64,000 bases of DNA from Phenylobacterium sp. J426 (GCF_024699945.1 NZ_JAJOMY010000001.1:1922001-1986000), one strand, 5' to 3'; shown: positions 1 to 10,548, counted from the first letter of the stretch. A program made the numbers and translations. The notes: generated from the letters alone by a model not told the origin.

Positions 1-1177
1 GCGCCCGTGATCTGGTACACCGAGGGCGGCGGCGGGCGGCCCGGGGACGTCGACGGCGGCCAGCTGTCGGCCTCGTCGCTGGACACGACCAGCTTCACCA
101 CCTTCGCCCGGCTGTCGGGCCTCGCGCCGCGGATCTCGATCAATTCGGGACGCTGTTTCGCCGGCAACGCCATCTTCTTCGGCTGCGCGGACATCACCAT
201 CGCCACGCGGTACTCGAATATCGGCTTAGGCGGGCCGGCGATGATCGAGGGCGGGGGGCCTGGGCGTCTTCACGCCGGACGAGATCGGGCCGTCGGACGT
301 GCTCTACGCCAACGGGGCGATCGACGTGCTGGCGCAGGATGAGGCCGAGGCGACGGCCGTGGCCAAGCAGCTGCTGGGCGTCTTCCAGGGCGCCGTCCCC
401 GACTGGACCTGCGCCGATCAGCGCCGGCTGCGCCACCTGATCCCCGAGAACCGGGTGCGGGCCTACGACATCCGCGAGGTGATCCGCACGCTGGCGGACG
501 CGGGCTCGTGGCTCGAGCTGCGGGGCGGCTACGGGCGCGGGATGATCACCGGCTTCCTGCGGATCGAGGGGCGGCCGATGGGGCTGATCGCCAACGATCC
601 GCGGCATCTGGGCGGGGCGATCGACGCCGAGGGGGCCGAGAAGGCGGGCCGCTTCCTGCAGCTGTGCGACGCCTTCGACGTCCCCGTGCTGTCGCTGTGC
701 GACACGCCGGGGTTCATGGTCGGACCCGAAAGCGAGAAGGCCGCCGCCGTGCGGCGCGGCTCGCGGATGATGGTGGCCGCGACCAGCCTGACCGTGCCGC
801 TGTTCACGGTGGTGCTGCGCAAGGGGTATGGCCTGGGCGCCCAGGCCATGGCCGGCGGGGACTTCTCCGCGCCGGCGATGACCATCGCCTGGCCGACGGC
901 CGAGTTCGGGCCGATGGGCCTGGAGGGCGCGGTGCGCCTCGGCTACCGCAAGGAGCTGGAGGCCGAACAGGACCCGGCGGCGCGACAAGCGCTGTTCGAG
1001 AAGCTGGTCGGCAAGATGTACGAGAACGGCAAGGCGCTGTCGGTGGCGTCCGTGGTCGAAATCGACGCGGTGATCGACCCGATGGAGACGCGGGCCTGGC
1101 TGGTCCGGGGGCTGAAGGCCTGTCCCGTCCCGCCGAAGCGGCCGGGCAAGAAGCGGCCGCACATCGACACCTGGTGA
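1..1177 (+). CDS. Acyl-CoA carboxylase, carboxyltransferase domain (5' end outside window; frameshifted)
   Basis: Carboxyltransferase of the acetyl/propionyl-CoA carboxylase family, which moves a carboxyl group from biotin to an acyl-CoA in the cytoplasm. The reading frame is open from base 1, so the N-terminus lies outside the window. Family signatures are a GGGGRPGDVD segment, SGRCFAGNA, GGPAMIEGG, CDTPGFMVGPE and a glycine-rich GYGLGAQAMAGG. The length fits either a free beta subunit or the C-terminal part of the roughly 1100-residue biotin carboxylase-carboxyltransferase fusions; the visible part cannot decide. The frame changes by +1 at the six-G run at 253-258; five Gs would restore GGGLGVFTPDE and join the two halves. 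It ends two bases before the convergent VWA gene. The family is clear, the substrate unknown. Confidence 0.85.
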
Positions 1178-1178
1178 G

Positions 1179-2525
1179 CTAGTGCGGGACGTAGGAGCGG
1201 AGCACGTCGTCGATGACGCGCTCGAGTTGCTCCAGGGTGCCGCACTGCTTGGCCACGTGGCAGAAGCGGGCGTAGCGGTTCATGACGCTGTCGCCCTGGC
1301 CCCAGTAGCTCTCGGGCTCGGGGTTCAGCCAGATCACCGCACGGCTGCGGTCGTGGACCTGCTTCATCAGGTCGAGCCGCGGGTCGGCATAGTTCGAGCG
1401 GCCGTCGCCCAGGATGATCACGGTGGTCCTGCGGTCCAGGCGGTCGAGGTGGTTCTCGGCGAAATCGGCCAGCGCCTGGCCGTAGTCGGTAGACTGGAAG
1501 CCGATCTCCTGCAGCACCTTGAGGATCGCGCCCTCGACCTTGTTGGCGTCGAGGATGTCGGAGACCGGGATCAGCCGGCCGGAGAAGGCGTAGGCGTCCA
1601 GCCGTTCGACCACCTCGTTTAGCGAGTAGAGGAAGGTCAGCAGGAACTGGGCGAAGGCCGCGACCGACTTCGAGACGTCGCAGATCACCACGATGGACGG
1701 CCGGTCGACCTTCTTCACCTTCCAGGCGATCTCGAACGGCACGCCGCCGTGCGCGGTGGAGCGGCGCAGCGTCTTGCGGATGTCGAGGTGGCCGCGCTGG
1801 GCGGCGCGGCGGCGGCGGGCGTACTTGGTCGCCAGCCGCCTGGCCATCTTGCGGACCAGGCCCTGCATCAGGGCGTAGTCGACGGGATCGACCCCGCCGT
1901 CGGCGTTGAGCTGCTTGCGGACCAGTCGCTCCTCGCGCAGCTCGCGGGCGGAGCTCGCGGCATAGAGGTCGTGCTGGCGCTGGACGTAGGCCTGGGCCTG
2001 TTCGAACAGCCGGGCGCGGGCGGCGTCGAGGCGGTCGGCCAGGCCCTCGCCCTGGCCGTTGGGGAGCCGCCGGGCGCGGGCGATGATGGCCTCGATCTCC
2101 TCCAGCCCCATCTCCTCCAGCAGGCGGCGGGTCATGCGGCTGCGCTGGGTGGTGAGCCGGATCTCGGCCACGCCGGCGTCGCGGGCCGCCTCCTCCATGG
2201 CCTGCTGGATCGCTGCGGCGTCGCCCTGAAGCACGGCCTGGGCCAACGGGCTTTCGGCGACCTGCTCGGCCTCGCTGTCGCTGAGCGGGGCGGGCGGCGG
2301 AGTCTCGAGCGGCGTGCGGTCGAAGAAGGCCTCGAAGGTCGCGTCGAAGCGATCGACCTCCTCGGCCGACTTGGCCAGCGTGGCGCAGAGCGCGTCCTTG
2401 AACAGCGTCCGGTCAGTGAAGCCGGTCACCGCGACCGCCCGCGTCGCGTCGATCGCCTCGGCCGGCGAGACCCGGACGTCGGCGGCGCGGAGCGCGCGGA
2501 AGAACTGTTCGAGGGTGTGCTGCAT
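1179..2525 (-). CDS. VWA domain protein, CoxE-like
   Basis: A 448-residue protein of the CoxE-like von Willebrand A family, usually partnered with a MoxR AAA+ ATPase in metal-insertion or protein-remodelling chaperone pairs. The C-terminal third holds the VWA fold with a MIDAS-type motif DVSKS near residue 283 and a second acidic strand, ILGDGRSN. The N-terminal half is charged and helical, typical of CoxE relatives. It lies 4 bases downstream of the MoxR gene on the same strand, so the two are almost certainly co-transcribed. The client is not shown by the context: no CO dehydrogenase or methanol dehydrogenase is nearby. No signal peptide or membrane segment is seen. Confidence 0.85.
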   Translation of the reverse strand: MQHTLEQFFRALRAADVRVSPAEAIDATRAVAVTGFTDRTLFKDALCATLAKSAEEVDRFDATFEAFFDRTPLETPPPAPLSDSEAEQVAESPLAQAVLQGDAAAIQQAMEEAARDAGVAEIRLTTQRSRMTRRLLEEMGLEEIEAIIARARRLPNGQGEGLADRLDAARARLFEQAQAYVQRQHDLYAASSARELREERLVRKQLNADGGVDPVDYALMQGLVRKMARRLATKYARRRRAAQRGHLDIRKTLRRSTAHGGVPFEIAWKVKKVDRPSIVVICDVSKSVAAFAQFLLTFLYSLNEVVERLDAYAFSGRLIPVSDILDANKVEGAILKVLQEIGFQSTDYGQALADFAENHLDRLDRRTTVIILGDGRSNYADPRLDLMKQVHDRSRAVIWLNPEPESYWGQGDSVMNRYARFCHVAKQCGTLEQLERVIDDVLRSYVPH

Positions 2526-2529
2526 GGGC

Positions 2530-3483
2530 TCAGCGCCGGTGGATCAGCTCCACGACCTGCGGCTCGATGGCGGCGATATCCTGCTCGAACTTCAGGATCA
2601 CGTTCAGGGTGTCACGGACCATCTCGGGATCGAGGCTGTCGGCGTTGAGCAAGACGAGGGCGCGGGCCCAGTCCACGGTCTCGGAGATCGACGGCGCCTT
2701 GCGCAGGTCGAGGGTGCGCAGCGTCTGGACGAAGGCGACCAGCTCGCGGGTCAGCTTCGCCTCGACGCCCGGCACGCGGCTGGCGACGATCTTCTCCTCG
2801 AGCGCGGCTTCCGGCAGCGGGATGTGCAGGTGCAGGCAGCGGCGCTTGAGGGCGTCGCCCAGGTCGCGGACGTTGTTGGAGGTGAGGAACACCAGCGGCG
2901 GGGTCTTGGCCTTGATGACGCCGAGCTCGGGCACCGAGACCTGGTAGGCGGACAGGACCTCCAGCAGGAAGGCCTCGAAGGCCTCGTCCGACTTGTCGAC
3001 CTCGTCGATCAGCAGGATGCAGCCGTCGTCCTGGCGCAGGGCCTGCATCAGCGGCCGCGGCTCGAGGAACGGCTCGGAGAAGAACAGGTCGCCCATGCCG
3101 TGCAGGCGGTCCATGGCGGCGTCCATGGACTTGGCGTCGGCCAGAGCCTCGCCCATCCGGTCCTTGAGGATTTGGGTGTAGAGCAGCTGCTTGCCGTACT
3201 TCCACTCGTACAGCGCCTTGGACTCGTCGAGGCCTTCGTAGCACTGCATGCGGATCAGCGGCTGGCCCAGCATGGTGGCGGTCGACAGCGCGAGTTCGGT
3301 CTTGCCGACGCCGGCCGAGCCCTCGACCAGGATCGGCTTCTGCAGGTTCACGGCCATGTAGAGCGCCGTGGCGATCCGGCGCGAGGCGATGTAGCCGACG
3401 CCCGCCAGGCCCTGGATCAGGGCGTCGACGGACGCGAAGGGATCGGCGCCGGAATTGGCGGCCGCGGGCGTGGAAACGGTCAA
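2530..3483 (-). CDS. MoxR-family AAA+ ATPase
   Basis: AAA+ ATPase of the MoxR group, 317 residues, probably acting with the downstream VWA protein to remodel a client. It has Walker A GSAGVGKT near residue 50, Walker B LLIDEVDK near 155, and a sensor-type segment LTSNN. I place the start at TTG 3483, since the next in-frame ATG falls only just before Walker A and would cut the fold; the ribosome site is weak, so the start is uncertain. Read without correction, the frame runs back into the aldehyde dehydrogenase gene and gives an 856-residue false fusion, because that gene is frameshifted near 3740. The gap to that gene is 83 bases. Confidence 0.85.
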   Translation of the reverse strand: MTVSTPAAANSGADPFASVDALIQGLAGVGYIASRRIATALYMAVNLQKPILVEGSAGVGKTELALSTATMLGQPLIRMQCYEGLDESKALYEWKYGKQLLYTQILKDRMGEALADAKSMDAAMDRLHGMGDLFFSEPFLEPRPLMQALRQDDGCILLIDEVDKSDEAFEAFLLEVLSAYQVSVPELGVIKAKTPPLVFLTSNNVRDLGDALKRRCLHLHIPLPEAALEEKIVASRVPGVEAKLTRELVAFVQTLRTLDLRKAPSISETVDWARALVLLNADSLDPEMVRDTLNVILKFEQDIAAIEPQVVELIHRR

Positions 3484-3566
3484 AGGAACGGCTTTCGAAA
3501 TCGCGGGAAAGAACCTGGCGATTGTGCCAAGCGCCCTCCCGCGACGCAAACGGCCGTTTGAAGATG

Positions 3567-5100
<1,534 letters not shown>

Positions 5101-5104
5101 CAGT

Positions 5105-6220
5105 CTACTCGGCGGCGGCGCGCAGGAGGTTGGCGTCTTGCGGCGCGTAATAGCGGCCGAAGCGGTTGGCGAGGAAGTCCGGAAGCGCGATGTCTTCCTG
5201 GCGGATGAAGCCGGTGGACGGCAGCGTGCCGTCGGCCAGCATGTCCAGCACCGCGCAGATGGCGCCGGCGGTGGTGATCTGGATGGCGCTCTTCAGCTCG
5301 CCGTAGATCTCCTGGGCGTAGACCTTGTTGACGTAGGTCTCCTGCATCAGCCGGCCGTCCTTCATCCCCGAGACGGTGACGAAGACGATGACCACGTCCT
5401 GCATGGTCGCCGGCACGGCGTTCTCCAGGATGTCCTTCAGGACGTCGCGGCGATTGCGCAGGTTCAGGTCGTTGAGCAGCGCCTTGAAGATCGCGGCGTG
5501 GCCCGGATAGCGGATGGTCTTGTAGTTGAGGTTACGGACCTTGCCGTCGAGGGTGTGGCAGAGCGTGCCGAGGCCCCCCGAGGTGTTGAACGCCTCATAG
5601 GTGACGCCGTCGAGGGCGAACTCCTCGCGCTCCTCCATCGCCGGCGTCTCGCGCGGCTTGCCGTTCACGATCGCCTCGCACGGCTCGCAGTACTCGTTGA
5701 TCACCCCATCCGTGGACCAGGTGAGGTTGTAGTTCAGGGCGTTGGACGGATAGCGGGGCAGGGCTCCGACCCGCAGGCGCACGTCGTGCAGCTCGTCGAA
5801 GTGCTTGGCGAGGTCCCAGGCAGCGATGGTGATGAAGCCGGGGGCCAGGCCGCACTGGGGGATGAAGGCGGTCTTGCTGTCCTTGGCCAGTTCGCGGACG
5901 ACGCGGCTGGACGCCACGTCCTCGGTGAGGTCGAGGTAGTGGGCCTCGGCGGCCTTGGCGGCGCGCGCGACGGCGGTGGTCAGGTGGTACGGCGCGCAGT
6001 TTACGACCGCGAAACAGCCGGCGATCCGCTCGGCCACGGCGTCGGGATCGTCGATGGCCATGGCCAGGGTCTCGACGCGGTGCCGGCCGTCCAGCGCCGT
6101 GAGCGCCTGGGCCGACTGGTCGAGGACCAGGACTTCGTAGCTGCCGGAGCCCGTCAGCAGATCGACGACGGTCGACCCGATCTTGCCCGCCCCGATGACG
6201 GCGACCTTGCGCATGCTCAT
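5105..6220 (-). CDS. Saccharopine dehydrogenase-family protein, probable lysine 6-dehydrogenase
   Basis: NAD(P)-dependent dehydrogenase of the saccharopine/lysine 6-dehydrogenase family, about 370 residues. The N-terminus has the nucleotide motif GAGKIGSTV, followed by a C-terminal substrate domain. Members of this size include lysine 6-dehydrogenases, which convert lysine to the semialdehyde that ALDH7 enzymes oxidise; the adjacent ALDH7 gene, 4 bases away, supports that role over saccharopine formation. Two in-frame ATGs exist, at 6220 and 6214. GGAGG lies only one base from the first but seven from the second, so 6214 is the likelier start. A divergent Lrp-type regulator gene follows. The exact reaction is inferred. 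Confidence 0.75.
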   Translation of the reverse strand: MSMRKVAVIGAGKIGSTVVDLLTGSGSYEVLVLDQSAQALTALDGRHRVETLAMAIDDPDAVAERIAGCFAVVNCAPYHLTTAVARAAKAAEAHYLDLTEDVASSRVVRELAKDSKTAFIPQCGLAPGFITIAAWDLAKHFDELHDVRLRVGALPRYPSNALNYNLTWSTDGVINEYCEPCEAIVNGKPRETPAMEEREEFALDGVTYEAFNTSGGLGTLCHTLDGKVRNLNYKTIRYPGHAAIFKALLNDLNLRNRRDVLKDILENAVPATMQDVVIVFVTVSGMKDGRLMQETYVNKVYAQEIYGELKSAIQITTAGAICAVLDMLADGTLPSTGFIRQEDIALPDFLANRFGRYYAPQDANLLRAAAE

Positions 6221-6224
6221 GCCT

Positions 6225-6247
6225 CCCTGACTGGCAGCGAGTCAGGG
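6225..6247 (-). promoter_or_regulatory. Inverted repeat overlapping the lysine-operon ribosome site
   Basis: A perfect 8-bp inverted repeat, CCCTGACT-N7-AGTCAGGG. On the minus strand its right arm ends in AGGG, running directly into the AGGGAGG ribosome site of the dehydrogenase gene. As RNA it would form a hairpin partly covering that site; as DNA it could be an operator for the divergent Lrp protein. The repeat is seen; its role is inferred. Confidence 0.5.
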
Positions 6248-6272
6248 TCCGCCACGGCCCAGCCATTTACAA

Positions 6273-6303
6273 TTGGCGCCTCGGCGGAATGCGGCGCTAT
6301 TCT
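6273..6303 (+). promoter_or_regulatory. Possible promoter of the Lrp-type gene
   Basis: TTGGCG (6273-6278) and TATTCT (6298-6303) are separated by 19 bases and lie 36 bases before the regulator ATG. The spacing is slightly long for a sigma-70-type promoter, so this is tentative. Confidence 0.25.
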
Positions 6304-6338
6304 GGGCGCATCGCCGACGCGCCTGGACGGAACGACGA

Positions 6339-6764
6339 ATGGACGATCTCGACGAGCATCTTCTGGCCCGCCTGCGCGAGAACGCCCGCGCCCCGGTGGC
6401 TGAACTGGCCCGCGCCCTGGGCCTGTCGCGGACGACCGTCCAGAGCCGGCTCGCGCGTCTCGAGCGCAGCGGCGTGGTCGCCGGCTATTCGGTGAAGCTC
6501 GCGCCCAGCTATGCGGCGGGCCGCGTGCAGGCGTTCATCATGCTCACCGTCGAACCGAAGCAGGCCGCGGCGGTGACCTCGGCGCTGAAGCGGATGCCGG
6601 GGGTCACCCGGCTGCAGTCGGTGAGCGGGCCCTTCGACATGATCGCCACGGCCGAGGCCGCTGGCGTCGCCGAGATGGACGCCATCATCGACGAGATCGG
6701 CGCGGTGAAGGGCGTCGAGCGCACGAACACCTCGCTCGTGCTCTCCACCAAGTTCGACCGTTAG
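6339..6764 (+). CDS. Lrp/AsnC family transcriptional regulator
   Basis: A 141-residue Lrp/AsnC regulator. It has an N-terminal helix-turn-helix (residues about 4-50, with LARALGLSRTTVQSRLARLE) and a C-terminal RAM effector-binding domain ending in the usual beta strands ([11 protein letters not shown]). I start it at ATG 6339, giving the canonical MDDLDEHLL beginning; the frame is open further upstream but that extension matches no family. It is divergent from the lysine dehydrogenase/ALDH7 pair, the usual place for a lysine-sensing regulator of such genes. Its last bases overlap the convergent flavoprotein gene. Confidence 0.9.
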   Translation: MDDLDEHLLARLRENARAPVAELARALGLSRTTVQSRLARLERSGVVAGYSVKLAPSYAAGRVQAFIMLTVEPKQAAAVTSALKRMPGVTRLQSVSGPFDMIATAEAAGVAEMDAIIDEIGAVKGVERTNTSLVLSTKFDR

Positions 6765-7670
6765 GCGAAGTTCCGGTCCAGGCTGTTGTGGACGTCGGTG
6801 GCGGCGATGGCGCCTTCGCCCTCCGCCGTCGAGATCTGGTTGAGGCCGCGGACGACGTCGCCCGCGGCGTAGAGGCCGGGCACCGACGTCTCCTGGTGGC
6901 TGCCGACGATCAGCCGGCCGCTGTCGTCAAGCTTGGCGCCCGCCTGGACGGCGAGTTGGGCGCGCGGCGTGACGCCGAGCGCGGAGTAGACGACGTCGAA
7001 GCTGCGCTTCTCGCCCTCCCCCGAAGTCGAAGGCGGTGATTCTCCGCTTCTGGATCTCCACGGCCGGGACCGCGCTCTCGATGATGTCGACGCCAGCCTT
7101 GTGGAGGTCGGCCGCCAGGGCCTTCGGCAACGGTTCGGCGCCCACATGGATGAAGGTGACGTCGCTGGACCAGGTGCGGATGAAGATCGCCTCGCGGGCG
7201 CAGTGGTCGTCGCGGCCGATGACGCCCACGCTGCAGCCTGTCACCTCGTACCCGTCGCAGATCGGGCAGATGCGGACGAGGCCCTTTTCCACCCCGCGCT
7301 CGAGGCCCGGGATCTCGGGGGCGTTGTCGATGACGCCGGTCGCCAGGATCACCTTGCGGGCGCGGAAGGTCTCGTCTCCCGTCTCAATGCGGAAGCCGGA
7401 CTTCAGCGGAACCAGCCTTTCGACCCGGCCGGTCCGGATGTCGGTCCCGTACTTCTCGGCCTGCTTGCGCATCCGCGACAGCAGCGCCTTGCCGTTCACG
7501 CCTTCCGGGAAGCCGGGGTGGTTGCGGCTGCGCGGGATCCAGGCGGCGCGGCTGCCGCCGGACTCGATCACCACGAAGCGGCGGCGGAAGCGGGCGAGGT
7601 AGATGGCGGCGGTCAGGCCCGCGGGGCCGGCGCCGATGATCACGCAGTCGAGGAGGTCTTGGTCACCCAT
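6761..7670 (-). CDS. Thioredoxin reductase-like FAD/NAD(P) oxidoreductase, frameshifted
   Basis: Two-dinucleotide-binding flavoprotein of the thioredoxin reductase type, about 302 residues. It has an FAD motif [13 protein letters not shown] near residue 14, an active-site-like CPICDGYE near 135 that carries the redox CxxC, and a terminal FAD segment [10 protein letters not shown]. The frame changes by +1 at the C run 7018-7022; removing one base restores [13 protein letters not shown]. This is a stand-alone reductase-like protein rather than the housekeeping TrxB, because no thioredoxin is near and the sequence around the CxxC differs from classical CATCDG. The partner is unknown. Confidence 0.8.
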
Positions 7671-7688
7671 GGCGCGGCGGGAACGCGC

Positions 7689-9173
7689 TCAGGGGCCAGG
7701 CGGCTCCAGATAGATGGGATTGCCGAGGATCCAGAGCTTGCCGTCGGGCCCGCGGACGTCGATGCGCAGCCAGCCCCGCGCCCCGTCGGCGCGAAGCTCC
7801 AGCACGCGGGTCTCGCCGTCGGCGAAGGGCGCGGTGTCGGTGCGTATCAGCCCCTTGGCCGATCCGGCGAAGGTGACGTGGCCGCCGGCGAGACCTGCAG
7901 TCCGGAGCTCGACGCGGGCGACATCGTCGGCCTTCAGCTTCAGGACGCCGCCCATGTGGACGGCCTGGCCGCCGGCGGTGGCGGTGACGTCAAGCAGCCG
8001 GTCGCGCGTGCCCTCGACGTCGACGAAGACGCGCCCAGAGCGGATCCCCGCGAGCAGCGCCGGCTGCGACAGGTTCTCGGCATAGACGACGGTCGTCGGC
8101 GAACCGACGGACTGGACGCGATCCAACGGCGTGGGACCGTCGTGGTTGTCCGAGCCGCCGACGCCGGTGAGGCGGAAGCCTTGGTTGAGCCGGGCTTCCC
8201 AGAACGGAATGCCCGTGCCGGGGCCCTCGGCGCCGAACTTAAGGGCTCCGCCATTGATGGCTTCGATCGCGGCGACGCGACGCCAGTCAGTCTCGGCCGT
8301 CCAGCCGCAGCCCATACAGGCCTCGCCCGACGGCAGGCCGGGATGGTTCACCGAGATGATGCCGCCGGCCTTCTCGAGCTGGTCCAGGAGGGTCCCAAGC
8401 TTCGGCGCGCGGGGGCCGCCCAGCTGGAAGTCGAGCGGCGCTGTGGCGCCGAAGACGTTGGCGTGGCCCTGGAAGGTGGTGATCTCACGGCCGGGGATCA
8501 GCACCATCCGGTCGTAATAGGGCTGCAGCTCGGTGAGGCCCTGCTGGTGCGAGACGGTGTTGTGCTCGGTCACCGCGATGAAGTCCAAGCCGCGCTGGGC
8601 GGCGGCCTCGGTGGTCCTGAACAGCGGACAGGGGACCCGCGCCCCGCTCTGGGCTGCGCAGGAGCCGTCCGAATGGGCCGAGTGCAGGTGCAGGTCGCCG
8701 CGGTACCAGCCGGGCGTGTCCTTCAGGGGCGCGGTCGCGAAGCCCTGGAAGTCAGATGGCCTGCGCTCGAACCAGATTTTCGCCGTGTAGGGCGCCTTCG
8801 AGGTCTCCCGGATCGCCGGCACGCCCAGCACCAGCCTCCACTCGCCGGCCGGGATGGGGCCCGGAAGGTAGGACGGCGTGGCGTAGGTCTCGGCGACGAC
8901 GAAGCGGCTCCTGGCGCCGCCGCTCCAGCCGCGGAAGCGGACGGAGTCGCGGACGCCCAGATCGATCACCGAGCGCTCCTCCCGGCCCTGGTAGCTGAAC
9001 TCGACGGTGACGGCCGTGACGCCGGCCGGGACCTTGAACGGGACCTCGCGGTAGGTCGCCAGGTCCCTGTAGGTCATCTCGCCTGTCAGGGTGATGTCCT
9101 GGGCCGCCGCCCCGGAGACGCACAGAAGCGCCGCGACCATCGCCGCCGCGCCCCCGTTCCAGACCTTGGTCAT
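7689..9173 (-). CDS. Secreted PHP-type metallohydrolase, CehA/McbA family
   Basis: A roughly 494-residue exported protein of the PHP superfamily (CehA/McbA-like metal-dependent hydrolases or phosphoesterases). A signal peptide ends at VSGAAAQ. A beta-rich N-terminal region follows, then the PHP catalytic part: metal motif DLHLHSAHSDG near residue 160, VTEHNT, a central NHPG and a late GSDNHDG. ATGs at 9173 and 9182 are both usable; 9173 gives the cleaner signal peptide. The frame is open well upstream, but that stretch encodes no recognisable protein in this frame and overlaps a receptor remnant in another. The substrate is unknown; some relatives hydrolyse aryl esters or carbamates. Confidence 0.75.
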   Translation of the reverse strand: MTKVWNGGAAAMVAALLCVSGAAAQDITLTGEMTYRDLATYREVPFKVPAGVTAVTVEFSYQGREERSVIDLGVRDSVRFRGWSGGARSRFVVAETYATPSYLPGPIPAGEWRLVLGVPAIRETSKAPYTAKIWFERRPSDFQGFATAPLKDTPGWYRGDLHLHSAHSDGSCAAQSGARVPCPLFRTTEAAAQRGLDFIAVTEHNTVSHQQGLTELQPYYDRMVLIPGREITTFQGHANVFGATAPLDFQLGGPRAPKLGTLLDQLEKAGGIISVNHPGLPSGEACMGCGWTAETDWRRVAAIEAINGGALKFGAEGPGTGIPFWEARLNQGFRLTGVGGSDNHDGPTPLDRVQSVGSPTTVVYAENLSQPALLAGIRSGRVFVDVEGTRDRLLDVTATAGGQAVHMGGVLKLKADDVARVELRTAGLAGGHVTFAGSAKGLIRTDTAPFADGETRVLELRADGARGWLRIDVRGPDGKLWILGNPIYLEPPGP

Positions 9174-9367
9174 GCCCCACATCGCCAGCGGTATAGCACG
9201 ACCGCCTTGAAGGTCCGGCCAAGCTCGGGTCGGGCCAGGTCGTCCCGGGCGCCGGCCTCGCCGCAGATGAACTGGGCGGCCCGCGGGTCGCCCCCGGTGA
9301 GGCCGATCTCGTTCGTCAGGTTCGTGCCGAAGGCGAAGAGCGTGACGTGGTCGGCGATGCTGACGTG
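9170..9367 (-). pseudogene. Possible remnant of a TonB-dependent receptor C-terminus
   Basis: Directly after the ArsR-type stop codon, and in the same frame, lies a 65-codon open stretch with no start codon. It contains GTNLTNEIG and later RPELGRTFKA..YRW, which resemble the last beta strands of TonB-dependent receptors (an NLTN-type strand and an aromatic end). It ends at a TGA overlapping the PHP gene start. I read it as a fossil of a receptor gene whose main part has been lost or replaced. The match is short, so it is uncertain. Confidence 0.35.
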
Positions 9368-10057
9368 TCAGTTCTGCTGAGGTAGCGGTGCGAAGGTCCG
9401 CTCGAACGCGGGTCGGCCTGTGGGTGTGAACTGGACGACACGCACGCCGGGCGTCCGCCGCAGCCAGCCGAGCTCGCAGAGGCGGGTGAAGAGGCCCGAA
9501 CCGAAGGCCCCGGCCAGGTGGCTGCGCCTCGCGCTCCAATCGAGGCAGGCCTTGCACAGGGGCCGCCGGCCGCTTTCCGGCAGCGCGACCCCGAAGTCTC
9601 GGGCGAAGGCGCGGCCGGCATCGGTCAGCCGGAGGGCGCCGTCGGCGTCACTCAAGCGCCCCTGGGCGATCAGGGCGTCGAGCATCGCCACGCCCGCATC
9701 GCCCGCGAGATGGTCGTAGCAGACCCGCGCCTGCCGCAGCGCCGGATCCTTCGGCCCTGGCCGGGCGCGGCGGTGGCCGGCCCGCTCGGCGATGACGATG
9801 AGCTGCTCGAGCGCCTCGGCGACGTCGGCGCCGGCGAGGACGAAATAGCTGTGGCGGCCCTGGCGGCGTCGGGTCAGGAGGCCGCCGTCCTCAAGTCGGG
9901 CCAGGTGCGCGCTGGCGGTCTGCGCGGTGACGCCGGCCTCGGCGGCCAGCTCTCCAGCGGTCAGGGCTTGGCCGCTCATCAGCGCGCTAAGCATGTTGGC
10001 GCGCGCCGGATCGCCGACCAGGGCGGCGACGCGGGCGATGTCGGGTCCGAGCTTCAT
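9368..10057 (-). CDS. ArsR-type winged-helix transcriptional regulator
   Basis: A 229-residue regulator with an ArsR-like winged helix at the N-terminus (residues about 5-85, recognition segment ELAAEAGVTAQTASAHLARLE) and a longer C-terminal part with CKACLDW near residue 165 and a winged TPTGRPAF end. That Cys-x2-Cys is the only obvious ligand site; the classical ArsR metal box is absent. Start ATG 10057 gives MKLGPDIARVAALVG; an upstream in-frame ATG at 10090 would overlap the operator-like repeat. It is divergent from a SnoaL-like gene, and the repeat between them recurs before the next gene, so it probably controls both. Confidence 0.85.
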   Translation of the reverse strand: MKLGPDIARVAALVGDPARANMLSALMSGQALTAGELAAEAGVTAQTASAHLARLEDGGLLTRRRQGRHSYFVLAGADVAEALEQLIVIAERAGHRRARPGPKDPALRQARVCYDHLAGDAGVAMLDALIAQGRLSDADGALRLTDAGRAFARDFGVALPESGRRPLCKACLDWSARRSHLAGAFGSGLFTRLCELGWLRRTPGVRVVQFTPTGRPAFERTFAPLPQQN

Positions 10058-10088
10058 CGGGCGCAGACTACCCCGGAAATCCGCCGGC

Positions 10089-10112
10089 ACGCTTCGATGG
10101 AGGTCGAAGCGT
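10089..10112. promoter_or_regulatory. Operator-like inverted repeat, copy 1
   Basis: A perfect inverted repeat with 9-bp arms (ACGCTTCGA and TCGAAGCGT) and a 6-base spacer, between the ArsR-type gene and the divergent SnoaL-like gene. It ends 46 bases before ATG 10159. A second copy with the same outer sequence and width lies at 10548-10571. It is likely the binding site of the ArsR-type protein. Confidence 0.6.
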
Positions 10113-10158
10113 CGGGCGTCATCCTGCGGTAAGCTGCGCCGTCACCGGGGAGCCGCAC

Positions 10159-10548
10159 ATGAGCCAGGCCGAGCTGCGCACCATCCTCACGGCCTATGCC
10201 CGCGCCTGGGAGGCCGGCGATGTCGCCACGATGTTCGGCCTCTACGCCGACGACTTCACGCTGCACTACGGCGGCCGCAACGCGCTGACCGGCGTTCATC
10301 GCGGCAAGCCGGCGGCGCTGAAGGCGCTGGGCGATTTCTCGCAGCGGACAAGGCGGCGGCTGATCCGCATCGTCGACATCATGATCGGCGAGGCGCGCGG
10401 CGGGCTGCTGGTGCGCGAGGCGGTGGGGCCGGACGGCGCCGAGGTGGAGCGGCTGTTCGTCTATTCGGCGCAGGACGGGAAGCTGGACGAATGCTGGGCC
10501 TACGACGCCGAGCAGGCGCTCATCGACCGGCTGGTCGGGGCCGGCTGA
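10159..10548 (+). CDS. SnoaL/NTF2-like protein
   Basis: A 129-residue protein with the NTF2-like fold (SnoaL-like), a small cone-shaped barrel used as an isomerase, dehydratase or binding module. The N-terminus, with a helix carrying [21 protein letters not shown], matches the family start; strands follow to a C-terminal [11 protein letters not shown]. The start ATG has GGGGAGCC upstream. No signal peptide. It is the first of three small genes, two of them preceded by the same operator-like repeat. The substrate cannot be told. Confidence 0.7.
   Translation: MSQAELRTILTAYARAWEAGDVATMFGLYADDFTLHYGGRNALTGVHRGKPAALKALGDFSQRTRRRLIRIVDIMIGEARGGLLVREAVGPDGAEVERLFVYSAQDGKLDECWAYDAEQALIDRLVGAG

Noticed and set aside
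194..1162. Long open frames opposite nearly all real genes
   Set aside because: They lack family motifs and are dominated by Arg, Ala, Gly and Pro, as expected for antisense frames of GC-rich coding DNA.
7689..9557. A 622-residue version of the PHP hydrolase
   Set aside because: The first 125 or so residues are arginine-rich noise, and a clean signal peptide begins at 9173.
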